This document shows positions 45,772 through 54,610 of a stretch of 64,000 nt of DNA, in pieces. How positions within the stretch are numbered: the stretch's first letter is position 1; every line of letters starts with the position of its first letter. Made by a program: the position numbers and the translations under genes. Location of the stretch: NCBI GenBank assembly GCA_947459425.1, contig CANHDJ010000014.1, positions 1-64,000 on the forward strand. Direction: 5' to 3'. The stretch is from Ignavibacteria bacterium. Its GTDB lineage: Bacteria > Bacteroidota > Ignavibacteria > Kapaibacteriales > UBA4661. The notes below the pieces were generated by a model. That model worked only from the letters and a program-made list of their open reading frames with translations. It was not told the origin of the DNA and did no database searches.

Positions 45772-46605
45772 TCAAGAAATTTCTGCTGCAATTTTTTCGA
45801 CAAGATCCAGTGGTGCTTGCGCAACTTCGGCAATTTGCGCGTGGCTCAAAATGTCCTGCTGAAGAAGATTGCGTATCATTCGCTCTTGCATTTCTATTTT
45901 GCCTTCCTCTTTGCCTTCTTCCTTCACGAGCGCAATTACCTCGCGTTTGCCAACTTCCCTCTTCGCTTCGTACATCTCCTCCGGCGTGAGTTCTTCCACA
46001 TCAATTATCTCCGCAACTCGCTTCACACCTTCATTTGCCGTGTTGATGTGTGGCGAATGTGGATGATGAATACTTTCGTACACCAAATCCAACCAATCGC
46101 GGTAGTTCTGCGGCGTTTCTGCGTCGCGGTAATTCGGATTCAAAAACACTAACTCGTGGTTGAATAAATCTCGCTCCACACCGCGTAAATTCTTCGGATT
46201 CAACTTTGAGATTAACACTTCGTCGGGGATAAATTCTCCCGATTTTGTGCCAACTTTGTAGGGTGCTGTTATCACCACAATCGTATAAACCGTGCGCTCT
46301 GCGCGGTAACTTTCCGATGATCGAATCTGTTCCGAAATCGCTTGCAAATGGTAATGCAAAAAACGCTCGAAGTTATGGTCGTACTCTACTTTCTGAATCT
46401 CAACAATCACGCGCTTTTCCGGATCGTCGGCGAAAATATCGTACTTCACAGCAACGTTGCCCGATTTCGGCGCAAAGGAGCGCTCCGTCTCTATCACAGG
46501 CGGATTCACGTCAATTCCCAGAATATCCTTGACAAACGCCCGAAAAACAAACGGGTCGGTAAAGGCTTTCTTGAAAATTACTTCGTTGTCCAGACGGGCG
46601 AGCAT
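45772..46605 (-). CDS. Rpn-family PD-(D/E)XK nuclease/putative transposase
   Basis: A 277-aa protein of the PD-(D/E)XK 'transposase' family (Rpn-like, recombination-promoting nucleases). The N-terminal part begins 'LDNEVIFKKAFTDPFVFRAF' and holds the nuclease core 'VKYDIFADDPEKRVIVEIQ' followed by K, giving D and E-x-Q-K near residues 75-95. The C-terminus has a charged segment with 'KEEGKEEGKIEMQERMIRN', common in this family. Such genes are mobile and often multicopy. Its position between recF and dciA breaks an otherwise conserved replication cluster, so it is probably an insertion. No terminal repeats were seen. Confidence 0.87.
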   Translation of the reverse strand: MLARLDNEVIFKKAFTDPFVFRAFVKDILGIDVNPPVIETERSFAPKSGNVAVKYDIFADDPEKRVIVEIQKVEYDHNFERFLHYHLQAISEQIRSSESYRAERTVYTIVVITAPYKVGTKSGEFIPDEVLISKLNPKNLRGVERDLFNHELVFLNPNYRDAETPQNYRDWLDLVYESIHHPHSPHINTANEGVKRVAEIIDVEELTPEEMYEAKREVGKREVIALVKEEGKEEGKIEMQERMIRNLLQQDILSHAQIAEVAQAPLDLVEKIAAEIS

Positions 46606-46650
46606 GGCGTATTTACGTGGTTGTTGGTAAATTGGTCATTAGTCACTTGG

Positions 46651-47796
46651 TCAGTGCGTTACTATTTCGCCGTTTTGTATGGTAAAAAGCGCATGATTGC
46701 TTGTTCCGAAGGCAGCAACGTAATCGTGATACATTCGCTCTTCCGTCGTTGTCAGCAGCGTTTGTGCGCCAGATTCTAAAAGAGCAAAAACATTTGCAGC
46801 CCGCTTGGTATCAAGTTCGCTGAAAATATCATCTAAAAGAACTATCGGTGTTTCCTGCCGAAGGTCGCGCAAATACTCGAATTCGGCAGTTTTGAGCGCA
46901 ATCAGCAAGGTTTTATGCTGCCCTTGCGACGCACATTCTTTTGCAACACCGCCGCCAACTGAAAAAACAATTTCGTCTTTTTGTGGTCCCGCAAGCGTGG
47001 TTCCACGCCGTTTTTCATCAAACTGTACCTTGCCGAAAATGCGGGCGTATTCCGTGCGAATGGCTTCAACGCTTGGTTTTGCGGTAAATAATTCTGCCGC
47101 AAGATTGTCCGGCTCGTACTGCATCGTGATTTCTTCGGCATTTTGGGCAATATTCGCATACACACGCTGCGTATAAGTCGAAAATTCCTGCAAAAATTCC
47201 CACCGCCGAACAACAATCTCTGCACTGACCTGAATAAACTGCTCCGTCCACGCTTCCAACAGCGTCATATCTATCGGATGACCAAGTTTTGCGCTGTGCA
47301 GCATAGAATTTCGCTGCTTCAGCACCCGCTTCATCGTCAGCATATTTGCCATGTAGAGCTTGCTTGCTTGCGAAAGAATGCCGTTCAAAAAGCGCCGCCG
47401 GTCATCGGGCGAACCCGCCGTGATAGATTTGAAATCCGGCGACAGCACCACTATCGGCATTTCACCGATAATATCCTGCGGCGTAAGGCGCTTGCCCAGC
47501 GACGATGAAATCTGCTTCCGCTCGTGCAAACCAATCTTCACGCCCACTTTGTACGGCGTTTGCAAATCGGTGTAGGAGGCGACCAACACCGAAGCCGACT
47601 CTGCGCCACGCCGCAGCAGCGCACTATCGGGGCAAGCCACAAAACTCTGCGACAAGGCGCAAAGCGACACGGCTTCCAAAAGTGAGGTTTTACCGTGTCC
47701 GTTCATACCACACAACACATTGACACCGCTTGAAAACTCAATGTGCGAATGCGTGTGATTGCGAATATTTTCCACCGTCAAACTGGTAAGCCGCAT
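46651..47796 (-). CDS. recF: DNA replication and repair protein RecF
   Basis: A 381-aa SMC-like ATPase; the ATG at 47796 ('MRLTSLTVENIRNHTHSH') is the family start. Walker A is 'GMNGHGKTS' near residue 30, the signature region 'KECASQGQHKTLLIALK' lies in the C-terminal half, and Walker B is 'PIVLLDDIFSELD'. RecF with RecO and RecR loads RecA at gapped DNA. It lies 200 bp downstream of dnaN; that gap is filled by cloverleaf copy B. Confidence 0.95.
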   Translation of the reverse strand: MRLTSLTVENIRNHTHSHIEFSSGVNVLCGMNGHGKTSLLEAVSLCALSQSFVACPDSALLRRGAESASVLVASYTDLQTPYKVGVKIGLHERKQISSSLGKRLTPQDIIGEMPIVVLSPDFKSITAGSPDDRRRFLNGILSQASKLYMANMLTMKRVLKQRNSMLHSAKLGHPIDMTLLEAWTEQFIQVSAEIVVRRWEFLQEFSTYTQRVYANIAQNAEEITMQYEPDNLAAELFTAKPSVEAIRTEYARIFGKVQFDEKRRGTTLAGPQKDEIVFSVGGGVAKECASQGQHKTLLIALKTAEFEYLRDLRQETPIVLLDDIFSELDTKRAANVFALLESGAQTLLTTTEERMYHDYVAAFGTSNHALFTIQNGEIVTH

Positions 47797-47850
47797 AGAT
47801 TGGGAACGACGAAGTGAGGAAAGAATATCATAGAGGGTAGTTGGCAACTG

Positions 47851-47968
47851 TTCAGGTATCGGACGAGGGTCTGCCTTCTTAGGCAGGCTCTCGTTTCTGA
47901 AGACCGCGACCTTATGTGCCGTATCGTACCCAAGAGCCTCGCTAAGAAGCGAGACCCTCGAACCTGAA
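47851..47968. repeat. Cloverleaf palindromic repeat, copy B
   Basis: Outer stems TTCAGGT/ACCTGAA (47851-47857/47962-47968) and CGAGGGTCT/AGACCCTCG (47864-47872/47952-47960) enclose arm 1 (CTGCCT-TCTT-AGGCAG, 47871-47886), a central arm GGCTCT/AGAGCC (47886-47891/47933-47938) and arm 3 (CTCGCT-AAGA-AGCGAG, 47938-47953). Arm 1 is identical to copy C, and arm 3 differs from it by a compensatory pair. It lies between dnaN and recF. Confidence 0.85.
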
Positions 47969-47996
47969 TAGTTCCTTTTACCCTTTTACCCATTCC

Positions 47997-49124
47997 CTAC
48001 AATCGCACCGGCATCACCAGCATCAAAACATCATCGGCTTCTACGTCATCGCGGAGCGGCTTCATCAGGGCAGCGCGATTTGGGTTAGAGAAGGTCAGCA
48101 CAGCAGCATTCACGCCATCGTCGTTAAGGTGCGCCAGGGCTTCTTCGAGATAGCGGTGATTGAAGCCGATTTCAAATGCTTCGCCCGCATAATCGCAGGT
48201 AATTTCTTCTTGCGCTTTGTTGCCTGTTTCTTGGTCTTCGGCGATGACCGTAATTTTATTCGCGCTGAGGGCAAAACGAACTTGTTTGGTGTTGCTGTTG
48301 GAGAAAAGTGCCACACGCTTAACCGACGAAATAAGTTCCGACGTGCCGACGCGGGCAAATTTATCGTTACCCTGCGGAATAACGCTCTCGTAAGGCGGGA
48401 AACGCTCGTCAATAACGCGGGTAATAATCGTGGAAGTTCCCGTTGTGAATTTTGCGTGTGTGTCGCTCACCAGCATCACCAAATCACCTTCGATGCGCTT
48501 CAACAGGTCAACCGCACGAACAGGAATAATCACATCCGTCTTTTTATCCGCCAAAAGCGCACCGTTACCAGACTGAAGCATCACTTTGACAAGACGATAA
48601 CCATCGGTGGTAACAGCATTGATACGGGTTGTGTCGCATTCAAAGAGCATACCGGTCATAGCAGGACGATATTCGTCTCGGGAAGCCGCAAACGAAGCCA
48701 CTTTCGCAATCCGCATTGCGTCTGCGCCCGGAATCTGAATCGTCGTTCCGGTAGAAAAATCCGGCACCGACGGAAATTCCTGCGCATCCAGACCATGCAG
48801 CACATACTCGCCAAAGTCAGTTTTGAGCGTAATTTTGAACGATTTGCCTTCCGCACTAAAGGTAATGCGCCCCGCATTGCCAAGCGCTTTGACAATATCC
48901 GCCAATTTGCGTGCCGGCACAAGCAATTCGCCATTCGATGCGCCATCAACCGTGAGCGTGGCAATAATGGTCAATTCTTGGTCGGTGGCGGTAATATTCA
49001 ACGTGGAACCATCCAAACGAAAATGGAAATTTTCCAAGACTGGCAAGGTGGATTTTGGCGGAACGGCTTGGAGAGCGGATTGCAGGACTTTTTGGAGGTC
49101 GGGCAAAGCAACGGTAAATTTCAT
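47997..49124 (-). CDS. dnaN: DNA polymerase III sliding clamp (beta subunit)
   Basis: A 375-aa beta clamp with three similar domains. 'MKFTVALPDLQKVLQSALQA' starts the protein, 'DEYRPAMTGMLFECDTTRIN' lies in domain 2, and the C-terminal 'KPLRDDVEADDVLMLVMPVR' and final L form the partner-binding pocket. It tethers polymerase III to DNA. GAGGAAAG precedes the start, a good Shine-Dalgarno. Upstream, dnaA would be expected but a divergent psd gene is found instead; recF follows downstream. Confidence 0.97.
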   Translation of the reverse strand: MKFTVALPDLQKVLQSALQAVPPKSTLPVLENFHFRLDGSTLNITATDQELTIIATLTVDGASNGELLVPARKLADIVKALGNAGRITFSAEGKSFKITLKTDFGEYVLHGLDAQEFPSVPDFSTGTTIQIPGADAMRIAKVASFAASRDEYRPAMTGMLFECDTTRINAVTTDGYRLVKVMLQSGNGALLADKKTDVIIPVRAVDLLKRIEGDLVMLVSDTHAKFTTGTSTIITRVIDERFPPYESVIPQGNDKFARVGTSELISSVKRVALFSNSNTKQVRFALSANKITVIAEDQETGNKAQEEITCDYAGEAFEIGFNHRYLEEALAHLNDDGVNAAVLTFSNPNRAALMKPLRDDVEADDVLMLVMPVRL

Positions 49125-49176
49125 AACAGACTTTCCTCAATGCAAAATGAAATGTTGGAAGAAATGTGATATTTGC

Positions 49177-49228
49177 GTAAGTTTTATCGTTTTTGCTGAC
49201 GCAGTATTTTGCGTCACATCAAACTTAC
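49177..49228. promoter_or_regulatory. Nested dyad in the dnaN/psd divergent region
   Basis: TGACGCA/TGCGTCA (49197-49203/49210-49216) is nested inside GTAAGTTT/AAACTTAC (49177-49184/49221-49228). Both stems are perfect. The dyad lies in the 132-bp gap between the divergent dnaN and psd starts and could be an operator acting on either promoter. No DnaA boxes are present. Confidence 0.45.
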
Positions 49229-49256
49229 AATTTACGAAAAAGTCAAGATATACACT

Positions 49257-49916
49257 ATGATTACTCGCTACGGTTACGATAACTTCCTCGCCCTGATTGC
49301 GGGCGGCTTTGCGCTGATGACCTTTGGTCTGTGGTCGGATATTCCTATCTTGAAAGGTGTTTTGGTGCTGCTCGGCGTGATAATATGCCTGTTCGCGTGT
49401 TGGTTTTTCCGCAATCCCAAACGTACCCCTCCTCAAGAAGCACTCAGCAACGATGCCGTCGTCATAGCCCCCGCCGATGGGAAAGTGGTGCAGATTATCA
49501 CGCTGGACGAACCGCGCTTGATTCAAGGAAAAGCCCGCCGCATTAGTATTTTCCTCTCGCCGCTTGATGTCCACGTCAACCGCGTTCCGGCAAATGGGGA
49601 AATTATTTTTTCTGATTATCAGCCCGGAAAATTTCTCGTCGCTATGGATCACCGTGCTTCCGAGGAAAATGAGCAAACCATTATCGGGCTTCGCAATAGC
49701 AAGGGCGCTCTGCTTTTTAAGCAAATGACGGGCGCACTGGCACGGCGCATTGTGAACGAAGCAAAGCCCGGAGACCGCTTCAAAGCTGGTGACGAATTTG
49801 GCATGATGAAATTCGGCTCCCGGATGGACGTGATTGTGCCGGAAGGTACGCAAATACTGGTCAAAGAGGGTGATCGCGTTGTCGGCGGAGAAACGCTGCT
49901 CTGTCGCTTGGTCTGA
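49257..49916 (+). CDS. psd: Phosphatidylserine decarboxylase proenzyme (short type)
   Basis: A 219-aa short-form Psd from the ATG at 49257. Two hydrophobic segments lie in the first 50 residues. 'FLSPLDVHVNRVPANGEI' carries catalytic histidine residues, and self-cleavage is expected at G187-S188 in 'MMKFGSRMDVIVPEGT', which makes the pyruvoyl group. It forms phosphatidylethanolamine at the inner membrane. It is followed 66 bp later by comEC. The serine-transferring partner pssA is not in the window. Confidence 0.93.
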   Translation: MITRYGYDNFLALIAGGFALMTFGLWSDIPILKGVLVLLGVIICLFACWFFRNPKRTPPQEALSNDAVVIAPADGKVVQIITLDEPRLIQGKARRISIFLSPLDVHVNRVPANGEIIFSDYQPGKFLVAMDHRASEENEQTIIGLRNSKGALLFKQMTGALARRIVNEAKPGDRFKAGDEFGMMKFGSRMDVIVPEGTQILVKEGDRVVGGETLLCRLV

Positions 49917-49982
49917 CGCGCCTCTCCGCGCCCGTCCAACAGGAGTGCGAACGCAGTTCGCCGCTCGTTTCCGCAACGAACT

Positions 49983-52238
49983 ATGCACCAAAAACCGCAT
50001 ATAACCTCGCTTCGTCAACTTCCCGCACTCAGACTGCTCCTTCTCTGCTGTGCGGGAATGTGCGCAGGATTTTTTCTGCCAACCGCACCAATCCTCAGTT
50101 TCAGCGCCCTTGCACTCGTTGGCGGATTTCTCGTTCTTGGTGGAAAAATTGTTAAAAAAAACATTGAAAAAGATTTTGAAAAAAAGCTACTCGAAAGGCA
50201 AACGGCGCTATCGCGCACCGTAACGACTCGCTTCCACACCGCTACGGTACTTGCTTACACCTGTGCCGCATTTGCACTGGGCGCTCTTGTCGCCAAAGAA
50301 GCCGAAAGTACGCGCTTGGACATTGGTATTCCCGACCAGACGAGTATTATCGCGCCTCAAATGCCGACCGTCCTTCGTGGTGAAATTCTCCGCATTCTGC
50401 GCCGCGACTCGCTTTCAACACGCCTTCTTGTGCGTGGCATTGTTGACACGAAAGCGTTTCCGCGACTCCATGATGCAACCGTGCTGCTTACCGTCCGCCC
50501 TGCTGCGTCCAAACACCCAATGACCGCCGTCATGGACGATTTACGCGCCGGAACAAGTATTTATGCCGTTGTGAGCGCCCGCATCCCGCGCCGCGCCCTG
50601 CTTCCAACGGATATTGATGAAGCCTACTACGCCGCCTCGCTCTCCGCCTCGCTTTTGGCACAAACCGATATGCAGCACCTCGCCATTACCGCCGAAAACC
50701 GCACATTCCAAACATTCCTCGACAAAGCCGCCCGTGCGCTCGAACACCGCATCACCACACTCTTTCCTGCCGAAACAGCACCATTTGCGCTGGCATTACT
50801 CACGGGAAACACCGCCCATCTTGACCTTGCCACCAAACACGCTTACAGCCGCACGGGAACCATCCACATAGCCGCAGTAAGCGGTTTGCACCTGAGTTTA
50901 GTTGTGGCGATTGTCCTTGTGCCGTTAGCATTTGTACGCCGTCCGCACGTGCGTTGGTTCTTGGCTGTTGTGGCGATTGCCGCGTTTGTGCTGTTTACGG
51001 GCGCAGCAGCATCGGCGATGCGGTCTGGTGCGATGGCAGCATTGCTTTTGCTTACGTTCGCCGAAGAGCGCCGCGCTGTTTTGCTCAACGTTGTGGCGCT
51101 GAGTGTCGTGCTGGTGCTGGTCTGGCAACCCGCAATGGTGTATTCGATAGGCTTCCGAATGTCGGCGGCGGCAGTTTTTGGTATTGCGCTTCTACTGCCG
51201 CTTTTCGAGCAAGGTTTTATGCGGCTTTTGGGCATACGCACACCGCGTTTTGCCAACGATTTTCCCGTGCGCAAGCGCCTTGCTCAGATGCTTGCCGTGA
51301 CGAGTGCCGCATCGGTGGCGAGTGTACCGATTTCCGCGTGGTACTTTGAGACGACCTCACTTGTGGCGCTGCCTGCAAACCTTGTTGTTGTGCCGCTCAG
51401 TTCCGTCGCCATGCTCTACACATTGGCAAGCGTGGCGTTCTCAACCTTCTGGCAGGGCGGAGCGGAGCTTTTCGCCCAAACAGCGCATCAATCCTTGCAC
51501 TTGATGAATAGCCTCAACACCATTGCCGCCGCGCCCAGATTTGCGGCTATCGAAGGACGTTGGGCTTTTGGAGTTGCCGTAGGTTTGTCATTTGGAATGG
51601 TCTATGGCGCATCGGCGCTGTCATGGCGGATATTCGCCTTTCGTTTTGTGGTACTTGCTCTCGCTGCAAGCGCCCTGGTGCTGATTCTCCGCGATACAAG
51701 CACCCAAGCAACCGTGCAGATTCTCCCGCGCGAACAGGTCGTCGCAGCGCTTGTGCCTTGCCGACGGCACACTTTCTTGCTTCTGCAAGACCGCCGCCTT
51801 GAAGGTGCAGCCGCCAAGCCCGATGCAGCATTGGAGCGCTATGTCGGGGAATACTGCCTTGCCGAACAAGATTCGTTGACGGTCTGCACAACGGGAGCGG
51901 CTTCGATGCTTATCGCTGCACGTCTCGGCACTCTTTTGGCGAATAGTCAAGCACAAAAAATCAGCACAAAGCCCATTGCAATGCGTGTTCTTGCGCAATC
52001 TCTTCTCTACAAAAACCCACGCTTTTTTGCAGCCTTGGACACCCTCGAAGCCCATTCTATCCGCGTTCTTTCGGCAACCGCAATGATGAAACGCGATAGC
52101 ACCGTGCTTCTCCGCGAGGAAATACCGCACAAGCAGCGTATCGTCTGGGATATCTGGCAAGGACGGTTACTTGTTTCGGATGAATACAGAAACAGGAATA
52201 TTGTGCTGCCCCAAGTACGAACTATGCAGGAATGGTAA
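49983..52238 (+). CDS. comEC: ComEC/Rec2-family DNA uptake channel protein
   Basis: A 751-aa multi-pass membrane protein. An N-terminal OB-like region (about 120-230) is followed by the ComEC competence domain with 'ALALLTGNTAHLDLATKHAY', 'GTIHIAAVSGLHLSLVVAIV' and many membrane helices. It should carry single-stranded DNA through the inner membrane. The C-terminal 160 residues are soluble but show no metallo-beta-lactamase His/Asp motif, so the nuclease-like domain present in many ComEC proteins is missing or replaced. No other competence gene is adjacent. Confidence 0.87.
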   Translation: MHQKPHITSLRQLPALRLLLLCCAGMCAGFFLPTAPILSFSALALVGGFLVLGGKIVKKNIEKDFEKKLLERQTALSRTVTTRFHTATVLAYTCAAFALGALVAKEAESTRLDIGIPDQTSIIAPQMPTVLRGEILRILRRDSLSTRLLVRGIVDTKAFPRLHDATVLLTVRPAASKHPMTAVMDDLRAGTSIYAVVSARIPRRALLPTDIDEAYYAASLSASLLAQTDMQHLAITAENRTFQTFLDKAARALEHRITTLFPAETAPFALALLTGNTAHLDLATKHAYSRTGTIHIAAVSGLHLSLVVAIVLVPLAFVRRPHVRWFLAVVAIAAFVLFTGAAASAMRSGAMAALLLLTFAEERRAVLLNVVALSVVLVLVWQPAMVYSIGFRMSAAAVFGIALLLPLFEQGFMRLLGIRTPRFANDFPVRKRLAQMLAVTSAASVASVPISAWYFETTSLVALPANLVVVPLSSVAMLYTLASVAFSTFWQGGAELFAQTAHQSLHLMNSLNTIAAAPRFAAIEGRWAFGVAVGLSFGMVYGASALSWRIFAFRFVVLALAASALVLILRDTSTQATVQILPREQVVAALVPCRRHTFLLLQDRRLEGAAAKPDAALERYVGEYCLAEQDSLTVCTTGAASMLIAARLGTLLANSQAQKISTKPIAMRVLAQSLLYKNPRFFAALDTLEAHSIRVLSATAMMKRDSTVLLREEIPHKQRIVWDIWQGRLLVSDEYRNRNIVLPQVRTMQEW

Positions 52239-52286
52239 CTGTAACGTTTTTTGCCCTACTGTCTTTTTCACAAGAACCCCAGCATT

Positions 52287-52352
52287 AAACCTTCTCGACC
52301 AAAATATCGTCCGTTGAAGAAGAAGGTTGCTACCCATCGAAACCGATATTTT
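52287..52352 (+). promoter_or_regulatory. Interleaved stems in the DUF6600 gene leader
   Basis: AACCTTCT/AGAAGGTT (52287-52294/52320-52327) and CAAAATATCG/CGATATTTTG (52299-52308/52343-52352) are perfect and interleave, the order expected for an H-type pseudoknot. They lie 58 nt before a clear GAGGAG ribosome-binding site and the ATG at 52410. Could be an RNA control element or two DNA operators. Confidence 0.35.
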
Positions 52353-52409
52353 GACCCCAAATTTCTGCCTAAATTATCATTCCCGATGCTTTTTTGAGGA
52401 GAACATCCC

Positions 52410-54437
52410 ATGAAACGATTCCCCGCTCTGGCAAACGTCTTGACGACGTTTCTCTGGGTATCCGCATTAACACTCGCTTTGAGCGCTTGCGTTACCTATG
52501 AATCATCGCTGCGCTCGCGCTACGGCAATAACGTACCACAGCAGCAGCAACCCTATTATGCGCCACAAAGCCAGCAAATACCGCCTTCCGGCACACCTCA
52601 ATACTACGGGCAGGGCTATAATCAAAATTACAATCAAGGCTACAACCAACGACCCAATCAAGGCTTTGGTCAGCCCGCTATGCAGAACCAATTCGCTGCG
52701 CCAATTACCTTTCAAAATTTTTACGACGAACTTGCCCCTTTTGGCGAATGGATAGACACCCGCGAACACGGCTTTATTTGGCGACCCTACGGTATCAATG
52801 CCGGCTGGCGACCCTACCTGCATGATGGGCGCTGGGTTTACACGGAATATGGCTGGACGTGGGCTTCCGATTATGTCTGGGGCTGGGCACCCTTCCACTA
52901 CGGGCGTTGGCGGCTTGATCCCTTCTATGGCTGGGTTTGGCATCCGGGTAATGTCTGGGGTCCGGCGTGGGTGGAATGGCGGTTTTGGAATGGAAATTAT
53001 TGCTGGGCACCATTGTTACCAGGAATCAATATTGGGATTGGCTTTCGTGGCGGAGACTACCACTGGTCGGCGTGGAACGTGGTTCCATGCCGTTATTTAA
53101 CCCAGCGCAGCATTTGGAATCACTGTTTGCCCTATACGCAAATCCATAACGGGATTCGCAACACCACGATTATCAACAATACGACGATTATCAATAACAA
53201 CACCTATTTCACCGGACCTGCCGTGAGCGATGTTGAGCGGTATTCGCCGAAAGTTGTTCCTCTGGCACTGAAAAATTTGAATAAAGTAGCCAGTTCAACC
53301 ATTGATGACAACAGCATCTCGCTCTACCGCCCCGATGTGACGGACAATGGCAGCAAAGCGCAAACAAGCGCCCTGCGCCCGCTTCAATCAACCCCCGCCA
53401 ATCAAGCATCAACAGGCAAAGCGGGTATGCTGCTCAACCAGACACCCGAAAATGCGGACAATATCGCCTCGCCAAAAAGCAATCCGATGAACCCGAATAC
53501 GCAGAGCCGCGACGCGAACAGCCCCTTTCTCACACCTGCTCCGGCGGGTAAAGCTACGCCCAATGCGCTTGGCGGCGAGTCAGGCAAAAATGGTGGAAAA
53601 GTGATGCCTATGCCAACACCGATTGAGGACGAGCGCCGCAGCCCTGCGTCGCCCAATGAGACAAGCGTTCCGAATACTCGCCCGACAAAACAAGCCGAGC
53701 AGCCAATACGCATCGAAGCGCCTTCTGGCAAGGTAAATCCGTATGCTATTCCACGCAAAACTGAGACAATACCGCCACCGCAAGAACAAGAACGCGGACA
53801 AAAAAGCACAGGCACTTGGCAACAAAGCGAAGAGCAGCGCCAACGCGAGGAGCAGCGCCTCCGCGATGAACAACAACGACGCGAATCGCAACGTCAACAA
53901 GAACAACTTCAGTTGCAAAAACAACGGGAAGAGCAGCAAGAGCGCGATGCACAACAGCAACGCGAAGAACAGCGTCAGCGCGAAGAACAACAACGCAGAG
54001 AACAGCGCTTGCAAAAACAACGCGAAGAAGAGCAGCAACGCGAGGAACAGAACCGCCAAGAGCAAACACGCTATCAAAAACAATCCGAAGAGCAACAGCG
54101 TCAACGCGAGGAACAACGCCAACGCGAAGAACAACAACGCAAAGAAGAGCAACAACGCCAACGCGAAGAACAACAACGCAAAGAAGAGCAACAACGCCAA
54201 CGCGAAGAACAACAACGCAAAGAAGAGCAACAACGCCAACGCGAAGAACAACAACGCAAAGAAGAGCAACAACGCCAGCGCGAGGAACAGCGCCAGCGCG
54301 AGGAACAACAACGCAAAGAAGAGCAGCAGCGCGAGGAGCAACGTCGTCAAGATAACCAACGAAAAAGCGTTCCTCAGAGCATACCGAAAACTGAAGGCGA
54401 AAAAGGACCTCCGCCTCCTCGTGAGTTTGGTTGGTGA
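52410..54437 (+). CDS. DUF6600-type lipoprotein with long Q/E/R coiled tail
   Basis: A 675-aa predicted lipoprotein: signal peptide with lipobox L-S-A-C27. A Q/Y/N/P-rich linker leads to an aromatic repeat domain (about 95-235) with 'APFGEWIDTREHGFIWRPY', 'GWRPYLHDGRWVYTEYGWTW' and 'VWGWAPFHYGRWRLDPFYGW', matching DUF6600. Residues 460-655 are almost only Q, R, E and K, a long charged helix containing an exact 13-residue tandem repeat (REEQQRKEEQQRQ). It is probably anchored in a membrane and may reach across the periplasm. Function unknown. GAGGAG precedes the ATG. Confidence 0.82.
   Translation: MKRFPALANVLTTFLWVSALTLALSACVTYESSLRSRYGNNVPQQQQPYYAPQSQQIPPSGTPQYYGQGYNQNYNQGYNQRPNQGFGQPAMQNQFAAPITFQNFYDELAPFGEWIDTREHGFIWRPYGINAGWRPYLHDGRWVYTEYGWTWASDYVWGWAPFHYGRWRLDPFYGWVWHPGNVWGPAWVEWRFWNGNYCWAPLLPGINIGIGFRGGDYHWSAWNVVPCRYLTQRSIWNHCLPYTQIHNGIRNTTIINNTTIINNNTYFTGPAVSDVERYSPKVVPLALKNLNKVASSTIDDNSISLYRPDVTDNGSKAQTSALRPLQSTPANQASTGKAGMLLNQTPENADNIASPKSNPMNPNTQSRDANSPFLTPAPAGKATPNALGGESGKNGGKVMPMPTPIEDERRSPASPNETSVPNTRPTKQAEQPIRIEAPSGKVNPYAIPRKTETIPPPQEQERGQKSTGTWQQSEEQRQREEQRLRDEQQRRESQRQQEQLQLQKQREEQQERDAQQQREEQRQREEQQRREQRLQKQREEEQQREEQNRQEQTRYQKQSEEQQRQREEQRQREEQQRKEEQQRQREEQQRKEEQQRQREEQQRKEEQQRQREEQQRKEEQQRQREEQRQREEQQRKEEQQREEQRRQDNQRKSVPQSIPKTEGEKGPPPPREFGW
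54121..54276 (+). repeat. 39-bp exact tandem repeat, four copies
   Basis: Four in-frame copies of a 39-bp unit start at 54121, 54160, 54199 and 54238; a fifth, at 54277, has diverged. Each encodes 13 residues of the lipoprotein tail. Such repeats expand and shrink by slippage and also create long spurious open frames on both strands. Confidence 0.9.
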
Positions 54438-54516
54438 TATTGATCCGTGTGTCGAGTGTCCTCGCTTCGCAAAACCGACAAGAATATTTGATGAAAAGTC
54501 TGTTATTGCGTAATTT

Positions 54517-54556
54517 GCCACAAAAGACGTTGTAATGCGCCTTTTGTGGCTTTTTT
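54517..54556 (+). terminator. Rho-independent terminator after the DUF6600 gene
   Basis: Perfect 10-bp stem GCCACAAAAG/CTTTTGTGGC (54517-54526/54541-54550) followed by six T. Confidence 0.9.
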
Positions 54557-54610
54557 CTGGGATTTTTTTGCTCGAATACCCAAATCATATCATTTTCTAC
54601 CATCGCAATT

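Noticed and set aside
48129-49169. 346-codon open frame antisense to dnaN
   Set aside because: It covers a certain dnaN gene with conserved motifs; the composition is that of a codon-bias shadow.
49125-49256. dnaN/psd gap as replication origin
   Set aside because: No DnaA boxes and no AT-rich unwinding region; the nested dyad looks more like an operator.
54121-54276. CRISPR-like array from regularly spaced repeats
   Set aside because: Units are contiguous without spacers and encode a protein repeat.
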